From assembly GCA_965230345.1 (NCBI GenBank), contig CBDDKR010000002.1:2170001-2234000 (forward strand): DNA of 64,000 nucleotides, written 5' to 3'. A program made the translations under genes and the position numbers. Under the pieces are notes generated by a model, which ran no database searches, was not told the origin of the DNA, and saw only the letters and a program-made list of their open reading frames with translations. This document shows positions 53,268 through 61,634 of the stretch, in pieces. Position 1 is the first letter of the stretch. Each line of letters opens with the position of its first letter. The stretch is from JADKBO01 sp965230345. GTDB lineage: Bacteria > Bacteroidota > Bacteroidia > Chitinophagales > Saprospiraceae.

Positions 53268-53297
53268 GGATTAACTGATTGAAAGTCAGGTTAATCC
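53268..53297. repeat. Hairpin between divergent LytTR and MopE-type genes
   Basis: GGATTAACTG (53268-53277) pairs with CAGGTTAATCC (53287-53297) with one bulged G. A run of six A precedes it, so on the minus strand it is followed by a U-run and could act as a terminator of antisense transcription toward the LytTR gene. No minus-strand gene starts between it and nadA, so its job is unclear. Confidence 0.45.
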
Positions 53298-53429
53298 GAA
53301 AATTCTTTTGCGTAGCAAAGCAATGGAAATTATTTTTTGTGCGGAGCTTGGATTTCAATGAGTTGATTCTAGCATTAGGATTTAAAGCAGCGAATCTCAT
53401 TTTATTCGGATCTATCGGTAAAAATAAAG

Positions 53430-54851
53430 ATGAAAAATTTGGTTCTAGTTGTATTAATTGGATTTTTCTTTATTCCAAATTTGAATGCTCAATACTACGA
53501 TGCTCCAGATGTGGGATGGAAGCAAACTTTTACAACTTCTGTATGGACGGGTGTTCAGTTTCAGATAGGATCAAGCACACTTCATCTCGATATGGATACT
53601 GTATTAAATGGACAACGATATGTGTCTGATGGTGCATATAGTTTCGTTAGGAATCAATATGGGAAAATATATCAAAATAAATATGATTGGCAGTCACAGA
53701 GTTATGATGAAGTGCTTTTATATGACTTCACATTAGATATTGGAGATAAATTTGAAAACTATAGAGTCTTTAATGGTGATTCCTTGCTTGTGGTTGGAAA
53801 AGAAAAAGTTGTAAACTTACTTGGTGACTCTGTATATCGGCTACATCTCGAATTTGATCTAAATTGGATAGTTAAGGATACCGCTATTTGGGAGGAAGGA
53901 GTTGGTGATACGCAAATTGGATTATTTAGGCCTTCGATTTCTCCAGATGGAGGAGCTTCACTCGGTTGTACGTTGGATGCTACAAATAGGAAGCTTAGTG
54001 TGAACTGGGACAATACTGATTACTGTAACTGCCAGTATGTTTATGGGATAGACATGGACAATGATGGGTTTGGTAATTATGTACCAAGAATTGCGGATAT
54101 CGATCTTGGATATCATATTCAGAATCCAGATGCGATCAAATATTATAAAATGCGAAAGTGCGATACATTACAGATTGTTAGCATTGATTTGGTTGATTTT
54201 TCTATTTATTCAGAAAAGAACTGTGGAGGTGACGAAATTTCCTTTGATGAAGTGACCGTTGGTCCTGATCGATCAGAATTTGTAATTTATAATGTTGGGT
54301 TATATGATAAAATCTACTTTAGTGAGCAGTGTCAATGGGATTTTGCCGAAATTACACTTCAGGATTGCTTTAATAATGATTGTGATGATTTGGATTCCAG
54401 CATTAATGGAGGTGTGCAAGAGATTGCTTATAATGGAATTGATGATGATTGTAATCTCGAGACATTGGATGACGATTTAGATCAAGATGGATATGGAATT
54501 TCTGAAGACTGTGATGATCTGAACGCGGAGATATATCCTGGTGCTATTGAAATAGTTAATAATGGAGTTGATGAAGATTGTGATGGATCAGATCTTATTT
54601 CGGCCAACATCGAAGTCGTACCATCCCAGTTTAAAGTATTTCCTAATCCGACCTCGCATCAACTTAATTTTGTACTAAATGTTGCATCTGATTTTCAACT
54701 GAATATTTATGATATAACCGGAAGGCTATGTCATAATACAAGTGACCATCATACAATAAATGTAGCTGACTGGCAGAAAGGAATCTATTACGTAGAACTA
54801 ATTGACTTCGGTAAGAATTCTAAAAAATATACTCGTTTTTTAAAGAAATAA
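53430..54851 (+). CDS. Secreted protein with MopE metal-binding motifs and T9SS type A domain
   Basis: This 473-residue protein has a clean signal peptide (VLVVLIGFFFIPNLNAQ). The first 200 residues are an unrecognised beta-rich domain (TLHLDMDTVLNGQRYV). Two or three MopE-like repeats with Asp-rich loops follow: CFNNDCDDLDSSINGG, NGIDDDCNLETLDDDLDQDG, SEDCDDLNAEIYPGA and NNGVDEDCDGSD. These motifs are known in MopE-type copper proteins and in putative metal-binding motif proteins of Bacteroidota. The last 75 residues are a type A sorting domain (VFPNPTSHQLNFVLN, LNIYDITGRL, GIYYVEL). It should be exported by T9SS. Metal identity is unknown. It is convergent with nadA, whose stop is 15 bp away, and divergent from LytTR. 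Confidence 0.85.
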   Translation: MKNLVLVVLIGFFFIPNLNAQYYDAPDVGWKQTFTTSVWTGVQFQIGSSTLHLDMDTVLNGQRYVSDGAYSFVRNQYGKIYQNKYDWQSQSYDEVLLYDFTLDIGDKFENYRVFNGDSLLVVGKEKVVNLLGDSVYRLHLEFDLNWIVKDTAIWEEGVGDTQIGLFRPSISPDGGASLGCTLDATNRKLSVNWDNTDYCNCQYVYGIDMDNDGFGNYVPRIADIDLGYHIQNPDAIKYYKMRKCDTLQIVSIDLVDFSIYSEKNCGGDEISFDEVTVGPDRSEFVIYNVGLYDKIYFSEQCQWDFAEITLQDCFNNDCDDLDSSINGGVQEIAYNGIDDDCNLETLDDDLDQDGYGISEDCDDLNAEIYPGAIEIVNNGVDEDCDGSDLISANIEVVPSQFKVFPNPTSHQLNFVLNVASDFQLNIYDITGRLCHNTSDHHTINVADWQKGIYYVELIDFGKNSKKYTRFLKK

Positions 54852-54866
54852 TACTGATGGCATTGA

Positions 54867-55868
54867 TTACAATCCTGCCTTTGCACTAATTGAAAGCATT
54901 TCATCAATACATTTTCGCCCATTTGTAATTACACTCTGCTCCAAAATGATTTCTGGTAACTCATATTTCATACATAAGTAGAGTTTTTCTAATGTATTTC
55001 TTTTCATATGAGGACAATCATTACATGCACAAGTATTGTTTGGTGGAGCAGGAATGAATCTTTTATCAGGACAAGCTAATTCCATTTGATGAATGATGCC
55101 AGATTCTGTAGCAACAATATAGATATTGGAGGAATCATTTTGAGTGAATTTCAAAAGCTGGCTTGTTGATCCTATAAAATCAGCATGATCTAAGATGTGA
55201 GTTTCACATTCTGGATGAGCAATCAGTTTTGCTTCAGGGTATCGAACCATCAATTTGGTTATTTTTTCATGTGAAAAAATCTCATGGACCATACATGCAC
55301 CATTCCAAAGGACTAAATCACGGCCAGATTTTTTTTGAAGATAAGCACCCAAATTTCGATCTGGTGCAAAAATTATCCCTTTATCATTTGGTATAGAATT
55401 GATAATGATTTCGGCGTTAGAAGAAGTACAGCAGATGTCTGTAAGTGTCTTTAATTCTGCTGTACAATTGATGTAACTAACTACGACGTGTTCTGGATAT
55501 TTTTCCTTGAATTTTTTAAACAAGTGCGGAGGACAAGAATCAGCCAAAGAACACCCTGCTTTTAAGTCAGGTAGAAGTACTTTCTTTGAAGGATTTAACA
55601 TTTTGGCTGTTTCTGCCATAAAATGAACACCAGCAAAAACAATCATATCTGCGTCAGTAGAAACTGCCTGCTGTGAAAGTCCCAAACTGTCACCTATATA
55701 ATCTGCAAGATCTTGGATTTCGGATTCTTGGTAGTAATGAGCCAATACAATTGCATTTTTCTCTTTTTTTAGCTTTTCAATTTCTGCTACCAAATCCAAT
55801 GTTGGATCAACATCTAAATCCAAATATCCGTTTTGAACTAATTTTTGCTTCGCTTCTGAAACTGACAT
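54867..55868 (-). CDS. nadA: Quinolinate synthase
   Basis: NadA condenses iminoaspartate with dihydroxyacetone phosphate to quinolinate in NAD biosynthesis, using a 4Fe-4S cluster. The 333-residue length from ATG 55868 is standard; the open frame runs 41 codons further (to 55991) but those residues are unrelated, and the promoter lies within that region. Motifs: VLAHYYQESEIQDLADYIGD, GVHFMAETAKMLNPSKKVLLP, and Cys residues in AGCSLADSC, CCTSSNAE, NGACMVHE and NNTCACNDCPHM that supply the three cluster ligands. No NadB or NadC gene is nearby in the window. The gene is convergent with the MopE-type gene. Confidence 0.95.
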   Translation of the reverse strand: MSVSEAKQKLVQNGYLDLDVDPTLDLVAEIEKLKKEKNAIVLAHYYQESEIQDLADYIGDSLGLSQQAVSTDADMIVFAGVHFMAETAKMLNPSKKVLLPDLKAGCSLADSCPPHLFKKFKEKYPEHVVVSYINCTAELKTLTDICCTSSNAEIIINSIPNDKGIIFAPDRNLGAYLQKKSGRDLVLWNGACMVHEIFSHEKITKLMVRYPEAKLIAHPECETHILDHADFIGSTSQLLKFTQNDSSNIYIVATESGIIHQMELACPDKRFIPAPPNNTCACNDCPHMKRNTLEKLYLCMKYELPEIILEQSVITNGRKCIDEMLSISAKAGL

Positions 55869-55907
55869 ATTGTTATATCTTATAAGTGTTTTGATTGAAT
55901 CGTTTGA

Positions 55908-55915
55908 CAAAGTTA
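55908..55915 (-). promoter_or_regulatory. Putative -7 element for nadA
   Basis: TAACTTTG on the minus strand (plus-strand caaagtta) matches TAnnTTTG and lies 40 bp before the ATG at 55868. This placement supports the shorter nadA start over 55991. Confidence 0.5.
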
Positions 55916-56004
55916 AGCATTCTATGAATTTTAATTGATCTATTCGAATGAGCTGTGCAAGAATCAGGTTCAATTTGCAATAGAATTTCAAATACCCAAT
56001 TTGG

Positions 56005-56415
56005 GCTGAACGCTATTCGATTCTTATTGTGGAGCAAGAAGTCCATTGGAAAATTTACTTCAAATGATAAACGAGCCTATTCATTTTAGAGAAGCATTCA
56101 TCGTAAAATGACGTTTAGAACGAAAAACTGTTTGAGTCGCAGACGAGTTTTTTCGTTTAGACATTTTATGGGTGCTGAACGTTAAGAAATGAATGAAACT
56201 CTTGATTTTTGCATCTTTGTATCAAGACAAAAATGATAAAGAAAACTTGAGTTCTTTTGCTTCTTTTCTGACATGACTCAGAAAAGATGAAGAATTAAAA
56301 GCTATTTCATTGTCTCTTTTGGTCTCCTAAAAAAAGAGGATAATAATCTGGAATTATCAAGAAATAATACATTTTCGAATGTCTACTTTGGCTAAGTACT
56401 ATTTGATTCCTATCT
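56005..56415. repeat. Dispersed intergenic repeat, copy C
   Basis: The longest copy of the family. 56034-56136 aligns with 936-1038 (gcaagaag-ccattgg, cgagcctattc, gaaaaactgtttg); 56178-56246 aligns with 1261-1331 of copy B; 56323-56360 (agaggataataatctggaat and tatc) aligns with the segment after the hairpin at 784. It contains a hairpin CGAAAAACT...AGTTTTTTCG (56121-56155) and another imperfect stem at 56258-56292 (cttcttttctga/tcagaaaagatgaag). It occupies much of the 874-bp gap between nadA and the protease gene; 56416-56742 holds nothing I can identify. Confidence 0.75.
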
Positions 56416-56742
56416 GGGGTAAAAAATGTTAGATGTCAATCGATCAAATTTGAAGGGGACCACTCTATTTATTCCAAATTTGTAGTTTTAAGTGAATTCA
56501 AAAACCTTGTGAAGTCGTAATAAAGATTTGCTGTTAAGGTTGTGTTAAAGAGATTAATTGCAAAATCGCACTGAAAATAATTGCGTTTACTATGCAACAA
56601 AATCAATCATATACTTGAACTTTTTTAGTATTTTGATGATTAAAGAAATAGAAGTTGTAAGTATCTAATAGTAATCTTTTTATGATATAATTGGATCACT
56701 ATTCGTAATTACTCTTCTGAGACAAAAGAAAACATTAATCGA

Positions 56743-57924
56743 ATGAAAATCATTGCAAATATAGTCGCTGGTGCAATTGGAGGAGCTTTATGTTTTGGGA
56801 TTCTTTCCTTTTACAATCCTCATGTTAAGACCGTTATTCATAATGAATCACAACCTGAATCAATCATGGTAGAAGATTCTGGTGCTAATCCATTAGGCAA
56901 TACTTCTACTTCCTTTGTAAAGGCTTCAGCTAAAGCAACTGGTGCTGTAGTTCATATATATGCTGAAGAAAGTAAAGATTTAGCTCGACAGAGATATGAA
57001 GATAGAATGAGAAACCGAAGTTATGGTGATCGGTTTTTTGATGATTTTTTTGGAGGTAATTTTTTCGGAGGTGACTACTTCAGAAGTCAGAATGGAAGCG
57101 GATCAGGTGTGATTTATTCGTCGGATGGTTATATCGTAACGAATAATCATGTGGTAGGGTTTGCTGATAATATTACCGTTACTACTCAAGATGGCAAAAA
57201 GTATAAAGCCGAAAAAATAGGAACAGATCCTTCAACAGATTTGGCAGTAATCAAAATTGAAGCTGAGGATTTGAAAACGATGGAAATATCCAATTCGGAT
57301 AAATTACAAGTGGGTGAATGGGTTTTGGCTGTTGGGAATCCGTTTGATTATTTGACTTCTACGGTGACAGCTGGAATAGTAAGTGCAAAAGGTAGAGATT
57401 TGAATATAATCGAAAGTGAAAAGCCGATTGAAGAGTTTATTCAAACAGATGCAGCCATAAATCCAGGAAATTCTGGTGGAGCATTAGTGACTTCTGATGG
57501 GAAATTGGTTGGAATAAATACGGCCATAGCTACACCAACTGGAGTTTTTGCAGGATATTCATTTGCGATTCCTTCGAATTTGATGAAGCCGATAGTGGAT
57601 GACATTATAAAGACGGGAGGAGATATTCATAGGGTTAGTCTTGGTGTGGGTGGATATGATGTTGATGATAGTTTGATCAAGGAGTTTGATCTTAAAGTGG
57701 ACCGAGGGTTTTATGTAGCAGATGTAGAACAAAGAAGTGCCGCTAAACTTGCAGGGATATTGCCTGGAGATGTAATAGTTGCGGTTGACAATAAAGATGT
57801 AAATAACTTCGATGACATTGAGAAGAATCTGAAATTTAGCAAAGTAGGAGATAAAATCAAGCTTACAGTGTCACGAAATGGTAAGAAAATGACAGTTGAC
57901 TCATATTTAAGAAAGGGATTGTAA
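56743..57924 (+). CDS. DegP/HtrA-family serine protease
   Basis: A 393-residue periplasmic protease/chaperone with an N-terminal hydrophobic segment (IIANIVAGAIGGALCFGIL). The trypsin-like domain has the triad His in IVTNNHVVGFAD (near 134), Asp in GTDPSTDLAVIKI (near 165) and Ser in TDAAINPGNSGGALV (near 243). The insert loop is rich in Phe, Gly and Asp (FFDDFFGGNFFGGDYF). A single PDZ domain follows (GFYVADVEQRSAAKLAGILP, GDVIVAVDNKDV) and ends the protein. This architecture is DegS/DegQ-like with one PDZ rather than DegP with two; it is the common form in Bacteroidota. It is monocistronic with its own terminator. Its role is envelope protein quality control. Confidence 0.93.
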   Translation: MKIIANIVAGAIGGALCFGILSFYNPHVKTVIHNESQPESIMVEDSGANPLGNTSTSFVKASAKATGAVVHIYAEESKDLARQRYEDRMRNRSYGDRFFDDFFGGNFFGGDYFRSQNGSGSGVIYSSDGYIVTNNHVVGFADNITVTTQDGKKYKAEKIGTDPSTDLAVIKIEAEDLKTMEISNSDKLQVGEWVLAVGNPFDYLTSTVTAGIVSAKGRDLNIIESEKPIEEFIQTDAAINPGNSGGALVTSDGKLVGINTAIATPTGVFAGYSFAIPSNLMKPIVDDIIKTGGDIHRVSLGVGGYDVDDSLIKEFDLKVDRGFYVADVEQRSAAKLAGILPGDVIVAVDNKDVNNFDDIEKNLKFSKVGDKIKLTVSRNGKKMTVDSYLRKGL

Positions 57925-57981
57925 CTTTCTATGCCTGAGTCTTGTTACTAATATTAAAGTTGGTTTTTCGTTTTGTTTTGA

Positions 57982-58018
57982 TAGGTCCGTTTCTGTAGTG
58001 ATGCGGACCTACCTTTTT
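57982..58018 (+). terminator. Terminator of the protease gene
   Basis: TAGGTCCG (57982-57989) and CGGACCTA (58004-58011) form a perfect 8-bp stem with a 14-nt loop. It is followed by cctttttattt, which has a 5-T run (58014-58018). It is 57 bp after the stop. Confidence 0.85.
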
Positions 58019-58082
58019 ATTTGGTAGTTGTTCCATGGTGGAAATAATTATCTTCGTTTTCATTTAATTAAATATTCCAAAA

Positions 58083-58418
58083 ATGAGTAAAGCTTATTTC
58101 CAAAAGGATGATTTGAAAAAATTTGCCAATATCCAAGACCTTCAAGAAGAATTGGGTTCAAAATTCTTTGAATGGTACGGAAGTGTATTTAAGGAAGGAG
58201 CATTAACAAAAAGAGAAAAAGGATTGATTGCTTTGGCTGTAGCGCATGCCATTTCTTGTCCTTATTGCATGGATGCATATACAAGTACATGTATGAGTAA
58301 TGGTTGCGATGAAGAAGAAATGATGGAAGCAATTCATGTTGCGGCTGCAATAAAGGGTGGAGCAACTTTAGTCAATAGCGTTCCTATGATGAATACCATT
58401 AAAGAAAAGATGATGTAG
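58083..58418 (+). CDS. Arsenosugar biosynthesis-associated peroxidase-like protein (AhpD/CMD fold)
   Basis: This 111-residue AhpD/carboxymuconolactone-decarboxylase-like protein has the redox motif in AVAHAISCPYCMDAYTSTCM (CxxC then His-equivalent) and ends in a CMD-type helical bundle (EEEMMEAIHVAAAIKGGATL). The length and motif match the AhpD-like proteins that accompany arsenosugar radical SAM enzyme genes. Its stop codon is directly followed by the arsS ATG, so it is translationally coupled. AhpD-like proteins act as disulfide reductants; which role it has in arsenosugar synthesis is not established. Confidence 0.85.
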   Translation: MSKAYFQKDDLKKFANIQDLQEELGSKFFEWYGSVFKEGALTKREKGLIALAVAHAISCPYCMDAYTSTCMSNGCDEEEMMEAIHVAAAIKGGATLVNSVPMMNTIKEKMM

Positions 58419-59474
58419 ATGGGAATAAAGCAGAGAACAAAATCATTAAAACGATCCAATAGCCCTTTGTCAGATACTTTTGTTCAATTAGAAGTATTGA
58501 GTGATGTAGAAAAAGTTGGAGACGCTATAACCCCTTTTAAGGATCAAGTTGGATACGATATCCGACCATCTGGTGTAGATATATTGCAGATTAATATAGG
58601 TAAATTATGCAATCAAACATGTGCACATTGTCATGTAGATGCTGGACCAGATAGAAAGGAGGAAAACATGGATAAGACTACTTTAGAAAAGTGTCTTAAA
58701 GTTATTGAGAAATATCAAATTTCTACGGTTGATATCACAGGCGGTGCTCCTGAAATGAATCCTCATTTTAGGTGGTTTGTAGAATCCTGTACAAAACTTG
58801 GAGTAAAGGTTATGAATCGATGTAACTTGACCATCTTAATGGCTTCTGAAAAATATAGTGATCTTCCCAAGTTCTTTGCTGAGAATAAAGTAGAGATAAT
58901 ATCTTCCTTACCTTCATTTAGTAAATTGCGTACAGATAATCAGCGAGGTGATGGTGTCTTCGAAGATTCTATTGCAGCATTGAGAAAATTAAATGAAGTA
59001 GGTTATGGAATGCCCAATAGTGAATTACAACTGAATTTGGTTTATAATCCCTCAGGAGCATATTTACCTGGAGATCAACAAAGCTTGGAGTTCGAATTTA
59101 AGCGACAACTTTCTAGAAAGTATGATATCCATTTTAATCACCTATTTGCAATTACCAATTTACCCGTATCTCGGTTTTTAGATTATTTGTTGGAATCTGG
59201 CAACTATGTGTCATATATGAATGATTTGGTTCAAGCATTTAACCCTTCAACAGTAGATGGACTCATGTGTAGGAATACAATTTCAGTAAGTTGGGATGGC
59301 TACTTGTATGACTGTGATTTCAATCAAATGTTGGATTTAAAAGTAGCAAGTAAATCAAAGCACTTAGATGATTTTAATTTAGATGATTTATTAAGCCGTT
59401 CTGTAGTAGTAAATCAACATTGTTATGGATGTACGGCTGGGGCTGGGAGTAGTTGTGGAGGAGAAGTGGTGTGA
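58419..59474 (+). CDS. arsS: Arsenosugar biosynthesis radical SAM protein ArsS
   Basis: This 351-residue radical SAM enzyme has CNQTCAHCHVDAGPDR, the CxxxCxxC cluster motif (near residue 64), and VDITGGAPEMNPHFRWFV. Its C-terminus has CRNTISVSWDGYLYDCDFNQ and ends in CYGCTAGAGSSCGGE, the DUF3641-type tail characteristic of ArsS. It converts dimethylarsenate-linked S-adenosyl intermediates into 5'-deoxy-5'-dimethylarsinoyl riboside, an early arsenosugar step. Methylation by ArsM would be required; no arsM is in the window. It is the second gene of an operon, and the GNAT gene starts 11 bp after it. Confidence 0.92.
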   Translation: MGIKQRTKSLKRSNSPLSDTFVQLEVLSDVEKVGDAITPFKDQVGYDIRPSGVDILQINIGKLCNQTCAHCHVDAGPDRKEENMDKTTLEKCLKVIEKYQISTVDITGGAPEMNPHFRWFVESCTKLGVKVMNRCNLTILMASEKYSDLPKFFAENKVEIISSLPSFSKLRTDNQRGDGVFEDSIAALRKLNEVGYGMPNSELQLNLVYNPSGAYLPGDQQSLEFEFKRQLSRKYDIHFNHLFAITNLPVSRFLDYLLESGNYVSYMNDLVQAFNPSTVDGLMCRNTISVSWDGYLYDCDFNQMLDLKVASKSKHLDDFNLDDLLSRSVVVNQHCYGCTAGAGSSCGGEVV

Positions 59475-59484
59475 TTCGAGGCAG

Positions 59485-59985
59485 ATGATTAAATTAAGTC
59501 CATTTACCAAACAAGATTTTAATACGTTTAAAGACTGGATTTCCGACCCAGAAGAACTATTTCAATTTGCTGGACCTATGTTTTCATTTCCGATATCGGA
59601 TGAACAATTAGAAGAATACATCAACATGAAGGACAGAACACCTTTAAAAGTTGTTCTAGAATCTACCAACAAATCCATTGGGCACTGTGAGTTGAATTAC
59701 GAATCTGGCAGACATAGGTTATCAAGAATATTGATTGGTGATAAGACCTTACGAGGTCAAGGAATCGGTGAATCTGTGGTGAGACAAATGGTCAATTTGT
59801 TGTTTGAAAATGCAAAAGTTAATGAAGTGGATCTAAACGTATTTGAATGAAATATAGGAGCTATTAAGTGTTATAGAAGGGTAGGGTTTAGATTGACCGA
59901 TAAAAAATTGGATGACTTGACCATTGGGAAAAAGAAGTGGAAAAGACTAAACATGTCCATTAATAGAAAAAACTGGAAGGAATAA
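59485..59985 (+). pseudogene. GNAT acetyltransferase with in-frame TGA
   Basis: ATG 59485 starts MIKLSPFTKQDFNTFKDWI. The frame then runs through a GNAT domain with SIGHCELNYESGRHRLSRIL and GDKTLRGQGIGESVVRQMV (acetyl-CoA loop RGQGIG) to DLNVFE, where TGA (59848-59850) stops it. The same frame continues without another stop for 44 codons: NIGAIKCYRRVGFRLTDKK, then LNMSINRKNWKE and TAA (59985). This is exactly the missing C-terminal part of a GNAT fold, where family members read VFxWNxxAIxCYxxxGF; the TGA stands where TGG (Trp) is expected. TGA is a normal stop in this genome, so it is either a nonsense mutation or a base error. The in-frame start at 59425 overlaps arsS and is rejected. Confidence 0.82.
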
Positions 59986-60042
59986 ACTCAAAGTTCAGTA
60001 ATTCCTGTGACTCGAAAGAAAGGTTCATTAATGTTAGAAAGC

Positions 60043-60492
60043 CTAAGAGTGAATCTCAATCATATGATCGATGGCTGCATCGAGCATTTCAAAAACCACG
60101 TCAAATCCATTAACATAGTAAGGGTCGGGAACTTCTATGCCTTCTCCAGGATATGTGTAGTCCATGATTAGTTTGACCTTAGCTTTTTGACCTTCTGATT
60201 GGCACATGCTAAGAATATGTTGATAATTAGATTTGTCCATCACCAGTATCTCATCGTAGTATTCTAAATCTTTGTGTGCGAAAGGTCTCGAATTTTGTTC
60301 GGATATATCAATCCCATTTTGAAATGCTTCTTCAATGGATCGGTGGTCAGGAGATTCTCCTTGATGGAAATTGCTTGTACCTGCAGAGTCAACTTCCCAA
60401 TCCAGGTTGTTTTCTTTTATTTTCGCGTCGAGAATACCATGTGCCAAAGGAGACCTACAGATATTTCCTAAACATACCATCAATACTTTCAT
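60043..60492 (-). CDS. Low-molecular-weight protein-tyrosine phosphatase
   Basis: This 149-residue cytosolic phosphatase starts MKVLMVCLGNICRSPLAHGI, with the CxxxxxR(S/T) P-loop (CLGNICRS) at residues 7-14 in this numbering. The general acid is in EVPDPYYVNGFDVVF (DPYY). The frame also allows ATG 60498; with the probable -7 element only 17 bp away the shorter start is slightly favoured. Family members dephosphorylate tyrosine or, in some bacteria, regulate exopolysaccharide synthesis. No tyrosine kinase or polysaccharide locus is visible here, so the partner is unknown. It is monocistronic. Confidence 0.92.
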   Translation of the reverse strand: MKVLMVCLGNICRSPLAHGILDAKIKENNLDWEVDSAGTSNFHQGESPDHRSIEEAFQNGIDISEQNSRPFAHKDLEYYDEILVMDKSNYQHILSMCQSEGQKAKVKLIMDYTYPGEGIEVPDPYYVNGFDVVFEMLDAAIDHMIEIHS

Positions 60493-60514
60493 ATACATCT
60501 ACTCTTATCTTTAA

Positions 60515-60522
60515 CAAAGATA
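60515..60522 (-). promoter_or_regulatory. Putative -7 element for the tyrosine phosphatase gene
   Basis: TATCTTTG on the minus strand (plus-strand caaagata) matches TAnnTTTG and lies 16-22 bp upstream of the two candidate start codons. No clear -33 element is seen. Confidence 0.4.
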
Positions 60523-60641
60523 ACATATAATACCCTATAAAGTGTTACTGTACTTTCCAAGATTTAGATAGGTATTTGACAAATATAGTTAGGGGAGTAA
60601 TCCTATGTTTACTTTGTGTGTGTTAGAAAAGGTGGGGAAAG

Positions 60642-61634
60642 TTATTTTTGACTTATGTAAGCCTCGACCATTGATGAAATTGTTCTTTCGGAAGGCATAT
60701 AATTGTGATTAAAGTGTTGGATGGACTTATGGTTGTCGTATTGCAGAGGTAAAGAAGAAGATAACGCTGTGTTTCGAGTTAACAGAGGATTCGAATTGAA
60801 AAGTGTACTCCGGACAGATTCTAGTCGCCATCCAATATTAGCCCAAAATTTAGTTAATGGTATTGAGGGCGATTTGCGATTTAGGAGCATTGTGATTTTA
60901 TCAAATATACTCTTAAAGGTCATATTAAATCCATTGATAATATATCGCTCACCGTCGTACGTTGGATTTAATGATTCTATAGCAATTTGTGCCAAATCCT
61001 CTACATCAACAAAACCAGTTGACCCCATGGGATAAAAAGGCGTTCCTTTGTCAAGTTTGGATACCAGTTGTAAAGAAGACCTATGCCAATTTCCACTTCC
61101 TAGAATGACTGATGGATTTAGTATGGTCGAATTTAAGCCTTCATAATAAGCACGCCAAACTTGCTGCTCGCCTAAATATTTGGAACGTGCATAGTCTGTA
61201 TTGTAGTCGCTTTCTACCCATTGACAAGTTTCATCAATAACAGTGGAATTCTTTTTTCTACCAAGTGAAGCGATCGAACTTATATGTACAATTTTGACAA
61301 TGTTTTGTTGAGAAGCAGAATTAACAACATTGGCAGTTCCTTCTTCATTGACTTGGTACAATTGTTTTTTTCTTTTTGGATCGTAACTCACTAATCCAGC
61401 TGTGTGAATGATGTATTCAACATTTCTAAAAATTTCATCCAGAAATTGAAAATCTAAAATATCACCTGTATGTAATGTTATGTTGGGAAGAATATGATTT
61501 AACGAAGTAAGATCAGAGGAAGGCCTGACCATGGCATGGATGTTTTGTCCACCGCATTCAATCAAACTTTTAAGTATGTGACTTCCTACTAATCCGTTTG
61601 CTCCTGTTACGAGTATGTTGTCCTTTATTATCAA
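60642..61634 (-). CDS. NAD-dependent epimerase/dehydratase (extended SDR)
   Basis: This 330-residue extended short-chain dehydrogenase has NAD-binding TGANGLVGSHILKSL and HTAGLVSYDPKRK, and the catalytic YxxxK in TDYARSKYLGEQQVW. Ser is in VHISSIASLGRK. Similar proteins act on nucleotide sugars or on dihydroflavonol/sterol-type substrates; the exact reaction cannot be read from sequence. The start codon is TTG, directly next to the anmK stop with no gap, so translation is probably coupled to anmK. The first residues MIIKDNILVTG fit the fold, so the start is reliable. The coupling to anmK hints at cell-wall sugar metabolism, but this is weak. Confidence 0.88.
   Translation of the reverse strand: MIIKDNILVTGANGLVGSHILKSLIECGGQNIHAMVRPSSDLTSLNHILPNITLHTGDILDFQFLDEIFRNVEYIIHTAGLVSYDPKRKKQLYQVNEEGTANVVNSASQQNIVKIVHISSIASLGRKKNSTVIDETCQWVESDYNTDYARSKYLGEQQVWRAYYEGLNSTILNPSVILGSGNWHRSSLQLVSKLDKGTPFYPMGSTGFVDVEDLAQIAIESLNPTYDGERYIINGFNMTFKSIFDKITMLLNRKSPSIPLTKFWANIGWRLESVRSTLFNSNPLLTRNTALSSSLPLQYDNHKSIQHFNHNYMPSERTISSMVEAYISQK

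Noticed and set aside
53279..53629. 116-residue frame overlapping the MopE-type gene
   Set aside because: It has no start signal, no homology I can see, and the overlapping gene has a clear signal peptide and sorting domain.
55869..55991. 41-codon N-terminal extension of NadA
   Set aside because: The residues are unlike NadA, and the probable -7 element is within this stretch.
59848..59850. TGA read as tryptophan (code change or recoding)
   Set aside because: Intact genes here end in TGA, such as the BNR gene at 748 and the TonB-C-like gene at 39832, and Trp codons elsewhere are TGG.
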